A stretch of DNA of 64,000 nucleotides, from the NCBI GenBank assembly GCA_003991915.1, contig RQTK01000534.1:251466-315465 (forward strand), written 5' to 3'. A program made the position numbers and the translations under genes. Each line of letters begins with the position of its first letter. The stretch's first letter is position 1. The DNA is from Elysia chlorotica (lineage: Eukaryota > Mollusca > Gastropoda > Plakobranchidae). The notes beneath the pieces were generated by a model. It had not been told where the DNA came from, made no database searches, and saw only the letters and a program-made list of their open reading frames with translations. Below are positions 1-12,480 of the stretch, piece after piece.

Positions 1-82
1 NNNNNNNNNNNNNNNNNNNNNNNNNNNNNNNNNNNNNNNNNNNNNNNNNNNNNNNNNNNNNNNNNNNNNNNNNNNNNNNNNN
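1..82. other. assembly gap (N run)
   Basis: Eighty-two undetermined bases open the window, immediately followed by a CT microsatellite. The gap probably reflects failure to assemble through the simple repeat. Confidence 0.99.
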
Positions 83-96
83 CTCTCTCTCTCTCT

Positions 97-146
<50 letters not shown>
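83..146. repeat. (CT)n microsatellite
   Basis: An almost pure CT dinucleotide tract next to the N gap. The rest of 147-377 is T-rich with short TTG repeats, and I see no gene in it. Confidence 0.97.
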
Positions 147-150
<4 letters not shown>

Positions 151-377
151 GTCTTTATTTTCCTCTGTCTCTGCATCTGTTTCAATCTCTCATTTATCTC
201 CGGTTTTTAGTTTGTTTTTATTTTTGTTGTTTGTTTGTTGTTGTTGTTGTTTGTATCATGCTCGCATTAGTGTTTTCTTGGGTAGGCTACCGTTTCCTTG
301 AGCAGGCGAGGATAAATGGAAGGAAAAAACATACACAGACACAGTTACTCACAAACCGGGGGTAGGCCTAAATTTAG

Positions 378-558
378 TTGAAACTCTCGCGATTTAACTG
401 GCAATATGCCTACGCCTTCAGCAACGTTACGATTGCGGTTACATTGCCCATTGGCAATGTCGACGTCTTCTCAGTTTTCACACTAGCTCTTCTGTCTTGC
501 CTTAGTTCTCTAAGGCCTAGATCTAGTACTGTTATTACACTAGAATCAACATGGCGGC
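378..558 (+). promoter_or_regulatory. SFSWAP promoter / 5'UTR region with TCTCGCGA and YY1-type motifs
   Basis: Upstream of the SFSWAP start codon there is a TCTCGCGA core (385-392), which matches the palindromic TCTCGCGAGA element of many TATA-less housekeeping promoters. The start codon itself is embedded in CAACATGGCGGC (547-558), a match to the YY1 consensus AANATGGCGGC that often sits just downstream of transcription starts. No TATA box is evident. The motifs are visible directly; promoter function is inferred from their position and known motif biology. Confidence 0.55.
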
Positions 559-3500
559 GTCTTTGTGGTGGGACGACAGTGATACATCGCAACATGGTCA
601 AGAAAACAAAAAAGAAGACCTTCTGGTTTTCGGCTACGCTTGTAAACTGTTTAGAGACGATGAAAGGGCCACTGCCATTGATAGAGGCAAACTGTTAATT
701 CCATGGATGGGCGATGAAAAACTTATGATTGACAGGTCGGTGATGCAGCTGTCAAGTATTTCTCAAGGTTTCGATTCGATAGCTCGCGGTTAAGAACTTC
801 GCGTAATCATTGGATTTGAATGTTTGTTTTTCAGCCCTGTCTCCTAACGAACATCACCAAATTCAACAGGAGGATGCTGCACATATTTTCGGGAACTTAA
901 AGACTTAACATGTTAATGGTGACTTGAAGCATGACTCAGACTAAAACTAGCTAGATCTAGTTCAAGTAGCAGACAGTTACACCGAGTAGATCTAGAGATC
1001 TATAAAACCAAACAAAAACACAATAGCAAAAAAAAAAAAAAGGAGAATTAGAATTTTTATCTGTAGATCTAGTTCTTTAAGGGGTCCTGAGACTAATGAA
1101 AACGAGAGAAACAAAAATTAACAACGCAGATGATCAAGAGTTCAATGTGAAGCTAATCTATAGGTAGGCCTATATATCCTTTTATATGAATGAACAAAAT
1201 TCACCATAAGGAGGATCTCAATCATGCGTTGAGACTCAAAGTCAAATTTTAAGTCAAAATAATTTCTTCCACATTCTTTAGAAGCGCGAAATTCTGTTTT
1301 TAAACAGTCTTAGTTTCAGACAGATCAGTCTTTTAGTTCCTTTTAGTGGCCTATTAATTTAACATGTATCTGGACAGTATTCATACAAATGGCCCTGCAG
1401 GTATGTGGCTCCTTACAGACCACCTTTCCTGCTCTGTCTTGCCCTGCATAAATTATTTGCAGGAATGGAAACATAAGGATTTTGCAGGTGAACGTCATCT
1501 GAATGATAAGGCCAGATGAGCTAGCATGACAAGGATGGGTATGCTGTAAGAAAATAATAGCTTAAAATAGTATTTATATTATTATAAATGTAAATTTTAG
1601 ATTCACACTAATAACAGTGTAATTCAAATATTTTGATGTTTCAATATATATGCGATTGATGGTGTAATTGCCAATTTTGATAATAATTATGTTGATTCTT
1701 GAACATATATGTAGCTGATGGAGAAAAGTGTGGAATTATCAATTTTGAGATATCAACCCATGAAGCGCGACACCCCAGTTGACTGCCTTGCTGTGAAAGA
1801 TTACTGGTTGCGCTCGGTTACTTTAATGACTTAGCACCTCCAAACTGGGCTCTGCAGGGTGCCGAGTAACTGCCACTGGTAGTGGACCTTCATTCCTCCT
1901 TTTTCTATCACGCGAGAAACTCAAGAATGGGTGTACAGGCTCTTAAAATGTCAACCAATGAAATCAATGAATAGTTTGGAGGATTCTCAGCCTCCCAATC
2001 ACATTATGACAGTTATAAAATATCAATAATTATAGCTTGAATCTCTAAGAAAGAAAAGGGCTGAGGAAGGAGCAAGATACCCCCTGTTGAGATCCTGGGT
2101 AACCTGGCAGTATTTAGTCCCTGTGTATAAAGAAGGTTTTACCATTGATGTAAGGGAAGATAGTGATGAAAGCTGTGCGTTGACTTATGATTTAACTTAT
2201 TCTTGAGAATGTTAAACGCCTCCTCAGGAGACACAAAGACATAGGAGCACACAATCACACACACACACACACACTGATATGAAATAGGCACTGGCTAAAT
2301 TGCATGTTGAAATCTGATCTGTTCTGTTCGTTTAACTATGGGCTTGTAACTGCTATGGACTCATTTTACAATACTAAGTTTCTTTGGATGGTAGCTGCTT
2401 CACTCTTTGATCATTACCACCTCACAATAGCTCTGTCTGTCATGGCCTGCGTTATCAAGCAGACCCTTTCAGTCAAGAGACACACAGGAGTGTTCCATAT
2501 AAAAAAAAGGGATTAGAACTGAAATATACCAGACCAACAGCTATTTAAAATTGAATAAGTTTAATTGTGATCACCTGCAGGAAAGAAAGTAATTATTGGC
2601 TTCTTCTTTATATTCCTTCTACATGATTAGTAATAAATGGTTATTAAAAAGCAGAATCAAACAAGATAATGAAATCATCAACTTCTCAGCGCAATAGAAA
2701 TATAAAGTTTTATGAACTTAAAACTAGAAAAAAAAATTTTAAAAGGTATTGAAGATAACAGCGCAACACTCAGGGCATCAGTTAACCAGGTGAACAGTAC
2801 TGCCACACCCAGTTACCCGTACCAGACCCAAACTAGCCACCTGGCCACCGTGCAGCCTTCAAAACGCTGCATGGATTAAGCGAAAAAGGATGTTTTATCT
2901 CTGTGCCTTTAAAGTTGAAATGTAACAAAAGGTGTAAAAAAAAATAACTATTTTAAAATCAAATAAGTCCATAAAACAGCACAATACACATACTTATGTT
3001 ACAGAATCTTATCTATAGCAGAGGGAGAAAATTTTGATTTTTCCACTCTTTTCTCTCATAAGTATTGAAATAAAAAAAAAATTAATTAAAGTTATAGCTA
3101 AAAGTTGTTCCAAACATCAAAATGCTTGAATTTAGCTGTTATTAGCTTTGTTAATTCTCAAGAAATTTTATCTGGAAATAGTGTAAAGTTCTTCAAATTA
3201 TATCAATATCATTCATAGGATGCATACAGTATTTAATACCTACTCTTAGCTGTAATGTATGATAAACATTTTTTGTGCTTTGTTTTGCTTTGTGTATGTG
3301 TTGCCAAACAATATTAAGATATAAACTTTGTATGCATGAATAGTGATTCATTATTTTAATTTTTATTGTTAAATGTACTTTAGTCTTTAAATAATTTCTT
3401 GGGTTACTCTTTCATGATGGGGCATTTTAATAGTTATATTTGTTGTTCTGCTTTTTAACATATGATTTACCTAGAGAACATATTTAGTTTATCCATTTGG

Positions 3501-6500
3501 ACTTTTACACATGGTTTTATATTGATTGGCGCAGATATGATGGCCGAGGGCATTTGTTTGATCTTGCACATCATGATGCGGATAACATTGGAGAGAAAAC
3601 GTCCGCACTGACTGAGGAGGAGGAAGCTGTGGAAAAGGCTTGTGATGAGGAGCGCTACTTGGAGTTACATACTGATGTGAGAGAAGCAGAGATGTATGAA
3701 GGTAATGTTATTAAATCCTATTTATTTATCGATTACCTCTCATTTATAATTAAATCAGAATAGAATTTAAAATATTTAGTTTTTCTTTTTCTTTTTTTAG
3801 GCATTTGTTTTGACTAGAATACTCTGCATTCAAGATCTTCTATAAACGGTAATAATTAATTTAATGAGCCAGGGATATCACATTTCCGGAAATTTCCATA
3901 GTTCTGTAAACATAATTTGTGTCCGGATCCTCCGGATATCTTCCTATTTGAATTTTGAGTCTTATGTCCGGAAAACACTCTTTGTCATATTGCTACCGTA
4001 TTTATTTTTCTTGGGAAAAAATCTTTGTTAGTATATATGCGGTTCGGCCTTCATAAGCCTAGATCCACACTGACAAAGACCATTGTTGTTTTTTTCTTCA
4101 ATTGGCTTATGAGAGTTTATGTCCAAACGTAAGAAACAATCAACCAGCAAGGTCACATCTCTCATATTTAATGTTATTTTACAAGTGAAAGTTTATTGAC
4201 ATGGTCTATTCTTCTGAATAATACCTATCTGTCCATTTTCATCCAGTCCTCGCTGTCTTTTCTGACAAATTGATTCTTACTGGATGTAGGATCTGACTCA
4301 GTTTATTTATTAATTACTATTTTAATGACGGAACCTTGACTAAACCATTTTTAGCTTATTAATAATTAACTAGCTTTCTTTGTTTCAAGCCTAGCTTCCC
4401 CAATCTGCAATCTTTGATCCACATTATGCTTTTTTATATAGCTAATCTGAGAACCAGGTAGCCAAACCCAATAAACTCAATAGTTTAAACAATTTCTCTT
4501 GTAGATTGTCAAACCATGATGAGAAATAAGTTATAAGATATGTAGGTGAGTTGTAAGGACTTACTTTTCAATCTGTGCTTGCACGCTGCCTTAACACCAC
4601 TTAAGTGAGAAAGGTTATACAAAAAATCTGCTGATCAATAATGTTCTGTTAAGTCTTGTAGAAAATATTTAATAGCCAAATTGTACCTCTTGCTAGGCTT
4701 AAATTATGCCTTTTGAATTTAATTTAATTTACATGCACTGTTATCTAAGTTATATCTAAAACTTTTTGTTTTCCTTTTTTTTGTCTGAGAGTAAAAAATG
4801 TCCTAGGTTATCAATCAAGACTAAAAATGTTCTCGTTAAGATTATAACCTTGACAGAAAAATTAAGCAATCACTTATTTTTTTTTAATGTGTATATGCCA
4901 ATCAAACTGTAACTGAATCTTTTTATTTTTTTTCTGTAATAATTTGCAGAGGAGGAATGGAAACGCTATTACCTATCACTGCAAGAAGGATACCAGTCTG
5001 TGGGATTTGGTTATGATCAGCAGGCTGGAGGTGATGTCGCCCAATGGCAACCAGGCACAGGTAAATCATAATTTAGGAGACATAAGTTTCCTGTCTAATA
5101 ATAATTCATGAATAGATATGCCTCTGTTTTTGATGTGTTATTTTGGGTACACATTCATTTTTTTTAAGATTTAGAAATTCTAAAACTTCAGGCTGCGTTG
5201 GGTTTTTCTTTTCTAGAACATCTGGTAAAAATGTAATAGTAGATGAATAGGTGATTTGACATGAAGCAAGGTGGATAAAGATATATGCCGCGTTAGATCA
5301 TTGAATTATATAGACTTTTTCACCCTTGAGAATGGTAAACATTTCTCAATGTTTTATTTTCAAAACTCTTAGTATGTTTTGTTTATATCACAGTCCATTC
5401 ACAGTTTCAAAAAGATATGTCAAGTTTGATTTTGAATCAAATTAACATGTGACTTTTTGTTTATAGAAACAATGTGTCTCCATTGTTGTACTCTTTTGTG
5501 ATTCCAGGTGAAGTTTCAACTACTGAGGAAAAGCCTTTCATCCCTCCAGAGGAGTTGCAAATTCCTGAAGGCGTGCAAATTGTGAGTTTCACTCTTTGGA
5601 TAAGTTGATAATACAATCTTTATTACAGCAAAGAATGAGTTGAATTGGTTTAACGTTCAACATCAGCACTATTATAGGCTATATCATTATAGCAAAGAAG
5701 TCTATTTTTAAATATTTTATCGTAAGCTAACCTCAAAAGTACTATTTGTAGATGCCAAGCAATCTTTTGAAACGTGTGATGAGCAGAGAAAAGCTGGAAC
5801 ATCGTATGACAAATGTTATGATTATAGGGAAGGGCACCATGCGCATCATCATGAAGCAGTCATTAGAGTGGCAGACTCCCCTATATGCAGTGTTTGTTGA
5901 CTTTCAAAAGGCAATGCATTGTGACTACATGACGAAAACATCGAAGCGGTTGACAAGTTTATCTTGGTAGTGTTGTTAGCAAAGACGGGGGCACAGACGA
6001 AGACATCAGATGTCGAATCAACAAGGCCGGATACGCCTACAACACCCTCAAACCAATCTGGATGTCTACAGCACTATCAGTTAGAAACAAGATTCAAATC
6101 TTCAATACTGCCGTAAAGTCGGTCCTTCTCTATGGCTCTGAAATATTGCGTGCAACCAAGACTAGCACCACAAAACTACAATAGTTCACCAACAGATGCC
6201 TCAGAAACATCCTCAATGTTAGGTGGCCTGAAGTTGTCTCAAAGAACTGTGGGCCAAACGAAGCAAACCCCCATCGAGACAGAGATCAAAAAGCGTATGG
6301 GATATGCCACACTCTGAAAGCCTGTATCGAACATCACAAGGCAAGCCCTTGAGTGGAATCCCCAAGGAAAAAGAAAAGTCAACCGTCCAAAACAGACTTG
6401 GCAGAGAAGCACCGACGCAGAAATAAAAGCTGCCGGTACCACATGGGCCGAGCTGAAAGAAAATGGACAGGCTAACAATATGACTCAATGTAGGAAAAGA

Positions 6501-9500
6501 GGCTGAGGTAATGAAAGCAGCGAAGGATCAGGAATTCTTGAGGGGCATGGTTGCCAATACAAAGCACAGCATCAGCATTTTATGTATGGGATCATGCCAT
6601 AAATTTTGTTGTTGTTGTTGTTGTTTTTTTTTAAGATCTAAATGCAACTGAAATTAGATACATAATATTTTTATGAAAACACTGTGACGTGGCATAAAAA
6701 TCACTTAATTGTAAAATTTCACTAAAACCGTTGATTACGTCTCTTTCAGTTGTGTTGGATTTTCTTTATTTGCTAATCTCAACATCTTCCATTACACATG
6801 TATTATCTCCAACGCATAGATTATAAAAAGTTACATGTTGGTTTATTCTTTTAATATTCTCTGCAGCCAAAATGCCAAAAGCAAAATGCCCGTATTGAAA
6901 AAACAGCAACATTCATCGCTCAACATGGAATCCAAATGGAGATTATGCTTAAGACAAAACAGGCAGGAAACAGTCAGTTTGACTTTCTCTCGTTTGAGAA
7001 TGAGTTAAATGCCTACTACAAACACATGGTCAGCATGATCAAGTCTGGAAAGTATAAACCAATTCAAAAAGAGGAAGAGGATTCAAGTAATGGTGAGTTG
7101 GCATTCAAGTCTTCTGAATATGGTTTGTTTCTGAAAGATAGACAGGGACGTCTTAACAAATAGAGGGTTTTTGAGATATTTATGCTTTCCCCTGGATTTT
7201 TAATTGTTGTTAAAAAAAAATTGTGCATCCTACCTATAAATCTGTAGTTGTTTAAAAGGATCTGTGCTTATGATTATGATAGATTAAAATTGGAGGTACA
7301 AGACTACTTTGTTTACCTAACTTGTGGTTCCGGTTCCCTGATGTTGTGTAAAAGAGTAGGGACAAACTTCAAAAAAAGTCATAAATTGATCATTCCTTCT
7401 AACCCATGGACCACAATTGATGGATCTTAAAAAATAGAAGGTGAATACTCTTCTTTTAATAGCTGTGACACTTCAGCAGCTTTCAAGATTGTGACGTTGA
7501 TTTGATAAAGTCTGTCCCTGTTGCAGATCAATTGTTGAATAATTGTAATTAATGTAGACTCAACCACACTATCTTGTCAACATTAACAAAATAATGGTTA
7601 CTAGAAATCCTTTGTAGAAAACCAATAATTTAACTCTATGTCTGAGGCTTAATACAATCAGTGCTTTACAATTATCTAGATCTATAATGGATCTCAACAA
7701 CAGCAAAATAACAGCGCTCACTGTGGCGAGATGTTACAACACGATTAGAAGTATAAACACTCCTCACTCTCCAAAGAACCATCAATCAATCACTCTGCCA
7801 CCCCCTGCTCTTATAATATACACAAAGCACAGATCTAAAAAAATCTCTAGACCTATCTAGCTATACCAGGAAAGGTCCGGAATCTAGATTACATAATTAT
7901 TCATTAACACTACTCGCCCCCTCTCTTCTTAACCTTTACACACCACACAATTATAGGCCTCTTCCTTGTGTGTGCACTATTTTAGGGAATTTGCAAAAGT
8001 TTGATATTTCTTTTTTTTTTAAATGGAAAGTGTGTAGATTAATAAATGAAAAAAGTAAAGGTGCTAGCACAAGAGCATATTAACCCGCACAACATGTGTG
8101 CAGCATGATAGGTAAAAGTTTATCAAACTTCGAATAGTTTCTAGAACATACCACGTAGATCTAAGCTCCAAGCTGGTAACAGCCGATTTGGTGAACATCA
8201 TAGTAGGATATACGTAAACAATGACACAAGGATCTTTAAATTGATCTCTTTCCATTTTTGTTAGTCCTGTGCTCATTCTGTGATCTTGGTCAGTTAATCA
8301 TTCAAGTGTATTCTAATGAGATGCATCAGTGCAAATGTCTCAAGGTTGAAAAGAAACAAAGAAAAAATAAGGAATATTTTTTTTTTAATTGAGTTTTGAA
8401 ATTCAAAATTTTTAATAATTTCTTTAAAATTGCTAAAACTAATTAAAATATTTTGAGTATTTATTTTCATCCCTTTAATCAGAGGAAGGCCACAGTGATA
8501 ATTATCTTCACCCATCTTTGTCATCTGCGTCATCATTACCACCTCCACCTCCTCCGGTAGGTTTGCTCTCGAAATTATTTTAAAGCATTCAAATAATCAA
8601 GACATTTTAAGTTTTTATTTACAAATGAAGCTATGAAAAATTTGATTTAAATCTTGTTAACTCTGAGATCTGTAAAAAGACAGCAAAAGACTACTTATTG
8701 TAACCTACCTGTAACATAATTATTGTGCACAGACTTTTTGCACCAGATATTATTTAATTTTGTGTTGGTTGATGCATTGGTAGTTATACTGTATAAATTT
8801 CTTCCAATATCTATTTCAGAAATGCTGTCTATTATAAGTTTGTACTTTAAAAGCAAATTGCACCTTAATTCTCATACCCATTCCCAAATTTAACCTTGGA
8901 GTACTACAGTGTGAAGTGAAATGTATAATTTATAATATTGTCTTTTTAATTAATTTTTATGTCCTTGGGTTAGGTAAAGGTTGTCAGATGTATGTGATAG
9001 AAACAGCCTTTAACAATATCTGCTTTTTTTGTGTGTTTTTTTCATCAAAGTATCCAATCGTTTTTTCCACAGCCCAGCAAACCTATTGAACTTCCCAAAG
9101 TGTCCATTCATGATACACCTTACGGAGCACTTATCAACTCTATAAGAAAACACACTGAAATGTGAGATACTATCTTTTTAATGAACTTAAATTTCTTCCA
9201 TCCCCATCCCTTCAACCAGCTTTTTTTTTAAATGTAAAATGGAGCGGGCTGCAGATAGCTGAAAAAGAAAAAAGACATTTTTTTTTCTTGTTTGTAATAT
9301 GTAGTTTTGTCAGATAATTTGCAAATTATATAAACATAACTATTATCCATATATGGCTTTTGCTAACTCCTTCATACTGTTGCAACCAGTTTTAAAAGCT
9401 CCTTTATCTGCACTTTCTTTTATTGGTGAGACCACAAAATTAGTGTATGTTATGGTGCTCACCTTATCCCTCTTATTTTGAAACTTTGATTTATTGGAAA

Positions 9501-12443
9501 TATATTTGAGATTTTATACATTTTACATATAATCTTAAACTTAAGACCATTGTCTGTTTTTTTCTCACTACCAGGTCAAAACCAAAGAGAGTAGATTCGA
9601 GCCTTGAGGTGCAGACTTCTTCAGTTCCATCCTCTCACCAACTGGGCTCTTTGCAGGCATCAGCTTCTGAGAACATGTCAGGAAACAAATATTCGAACAA
9701 CCCTCCCCCTCCCGGCACAGAACCAGTGGCTCTCCCCATGGTGAGCTCACTGAATGGACCAGCGTTTGTGAACGAACTGTATGGGCCGCAGCCTGGCGAC
9801 GGAGGGGATTCGTCTGAATCTAAACTTCACAGGCGGAAGAAAAAGAAAAGACGGTCATCGAGCTCAGACAGTTCGTCCTCTTCGTCGTCCTCCAACTCTT
9901 CCAGGTCAAGGTCGCCAAAAAAGAAAAGGTTTGATTTAATTCCTATCTTGTTTCAATCAAGTTTGAAAGTGGTCATATAAGAAAACTCTAAGGATCAGTG
10001 TCATAGTTTTTTTGTTTTTTTTTAAATAGAAACCTAATCTTGCTGTAGCCCTTTTTTTATTATAGTATTTCCAGAAAAGCTGTAATCCAACCATATCATA
10101 AAGTGGGACTTCAACCTTTTGTAGTTGAAAGTTTCAGAGCTGCAAATCTAATGCCACCTTTTCTATTTACCTTTTTAATTATATGGTCAAAGGTCAAAAA
10201 ATGCCAGAAGAAGGTCACAATTTTAGGAGTGCATAAATTAATTTTTCAATGCTTTCTGGTATGAAGATTAGAAATTCAGTAAATGGTTTTTATGGTGCCT
10301 TATTTTCTTGGAAATACCATTTTTATGACCTGGATAGTGTCTGATGTGACATGTCAGATATCTTAATTGTCACAAATCTAACCGTGGACCAATTTTGTTT
10401 ATTCATGTGCTTCCGGCATATAATTATTAGCGTTCTTTATTATACTATTTTCTGTTACTTTCTTTTTCTTCAAGGAAATCTGGTGCAAACACACCACCAA
10501 GAATGCATGGGCCCGCCCCAATCCTTCCCCCGCCACCAGATGTTTGCCCTATTGTTGATCGCATGGCCATGTATGTTGCTAAGAATGGTGCAGAGTTCGA
10601 AATAGTTGTCATGAACAGAAAAGACCCTCGCTTTCAGTTTCTGAATGAGTACCATGCCTACTTTCCATACTACAAGCTCAAAAAAGAAATGTTCCTAGAG
10701 GTGAGTGAGGTAACACACATTGAGCCGAAGCATTGATCTTGGTGTACATTTAATGACTTTTAAAAATTTAAAGGGTTTTATGGTTGTAGGTTTCATCACC
10801 TTACTATGGTCTTCCTCACAGATAGACGAAAATAATGTTGAACCACAATAAGAATCTTTGAATAATTTTCCATTATCTGTGCTGTAAAAAGAACAATGGG
10901 TTAGGCCAATTTTTTACATTCTAATTTTAAAATTAACTCCAGTTTAAAAAAAAAGTTTTTTTTCAATAGCTTCTTTCGTTTTTCTAAAAACTACAGATTT
11001 TGAGATATACCTCAGACCCATCTAGATCTAGACCAAAGCAAACACCATTGTTATTCTTAATAGAAAAAATCAAATTATGGATGAATTTAGATCTTGATCT
11101 TTACCTTCTGAAAAGAGATGTATGTAACTCAGCTTAAGTGCACATTCAGATAGCTAGGTACAACTTATTGCAATCATTTTTTTTTTTATTTAATGAATAT
11201 TTTCCTGATTTCCAATTAAGACAATTGTCTTCTTTTTAATATTCTTTTTTGTTTGTTTTTGTTCTATTTAACAATTTGGTTTCTCAAATTAATAAAGATG
11301 CATATACAGTGGACCTTGTGTGTAACAAAACCTTGACATAATTAAATCTATCATATGGGTGTTTTTTTCCAAAGTTTATGAAACCTTTATTTGGTCCAGA
11401 GATTAAAAAAAAAATTTTTTTAAACCTTGGACATAAGGAAGTGAGGTTTCCATGAACTGGTTCAGATTTCGCGAGACATATCTGAGGCCCACTGTATACG
11501 AATGGTTCTAAAATATAAAAAATTTTCACTGATATACACATCAGTTGTTTAGTAAACATTTTTACTTTGTTGTATTTAAACAATTAGGAAATGGCCCGAA
11601 ACAAAGATGATGATGACAAAAGTGGGAACAATCAAAGGAGCATCAGTTTCTCTATCAAGCCTAAACCGAAAGAGGCAGAGTCAGGACAGCCCGCAGCCAA
11701 ACCAAAACCCAAGTTGTTTGAATACGACAGCAGTGAAGGTATGGCTTTCTGGACTCACTCATTGCACAAAAATTAATCTGAATCATTTAATTTTCACGGA
11801 ATTGTTCTGAAACCTTGCAAGATTGGGGTTTTTTTTTTAATGCCTATTTGTTTGGTTACAGGACTCATATTCAAAATCCTTTTAATGTGCCAGGCTAAAT
11901 ATTTCCCAAAGGCTTTTCTGCACCCCAAATATTTCTCTAAAAAGTTGTGAGAGACACTGTTATACTTTTCCCCTCTTGACTCACATAGAGAGGGTGCTTG
12001 TGGTGATCGTTGCTTCTCTTTGTCTTTTTTTAAGAAAGTCTATCCCAGCTCTAATCTTGAACTGCCATGTATATACTTTTTTAAGATCCTACCATCCTAC
12101 CATTGTATCTCACAAATAATAATGACCAGTATGTATATATGTAACCCTTCCCTTACAATTCGCATATATTTCTAACACAGTATTTTCTACCCTCATTACC
12201 ATTCACATATACATTTCTCACACAGTTAAAACTACCTATCCCCGTATATTTTCCATTTGAGAGTAGGTCACTGTTATCAAGCAATACAAGTAGTGTTGCT
12301 ATGTACCTATACTGGGCTAAATGTTAGAAAGGCAGAGATTTTGTTAATTTGTTTTAATTAGTCATGATGTAATCATTGAGTGACACATACTAAGTAGTAG
12401 GGTGATGCTCGGTAATGGAAGAGGGGATAATAATTATTATAAT

Positions 12444-12480
<37 letters not shown>

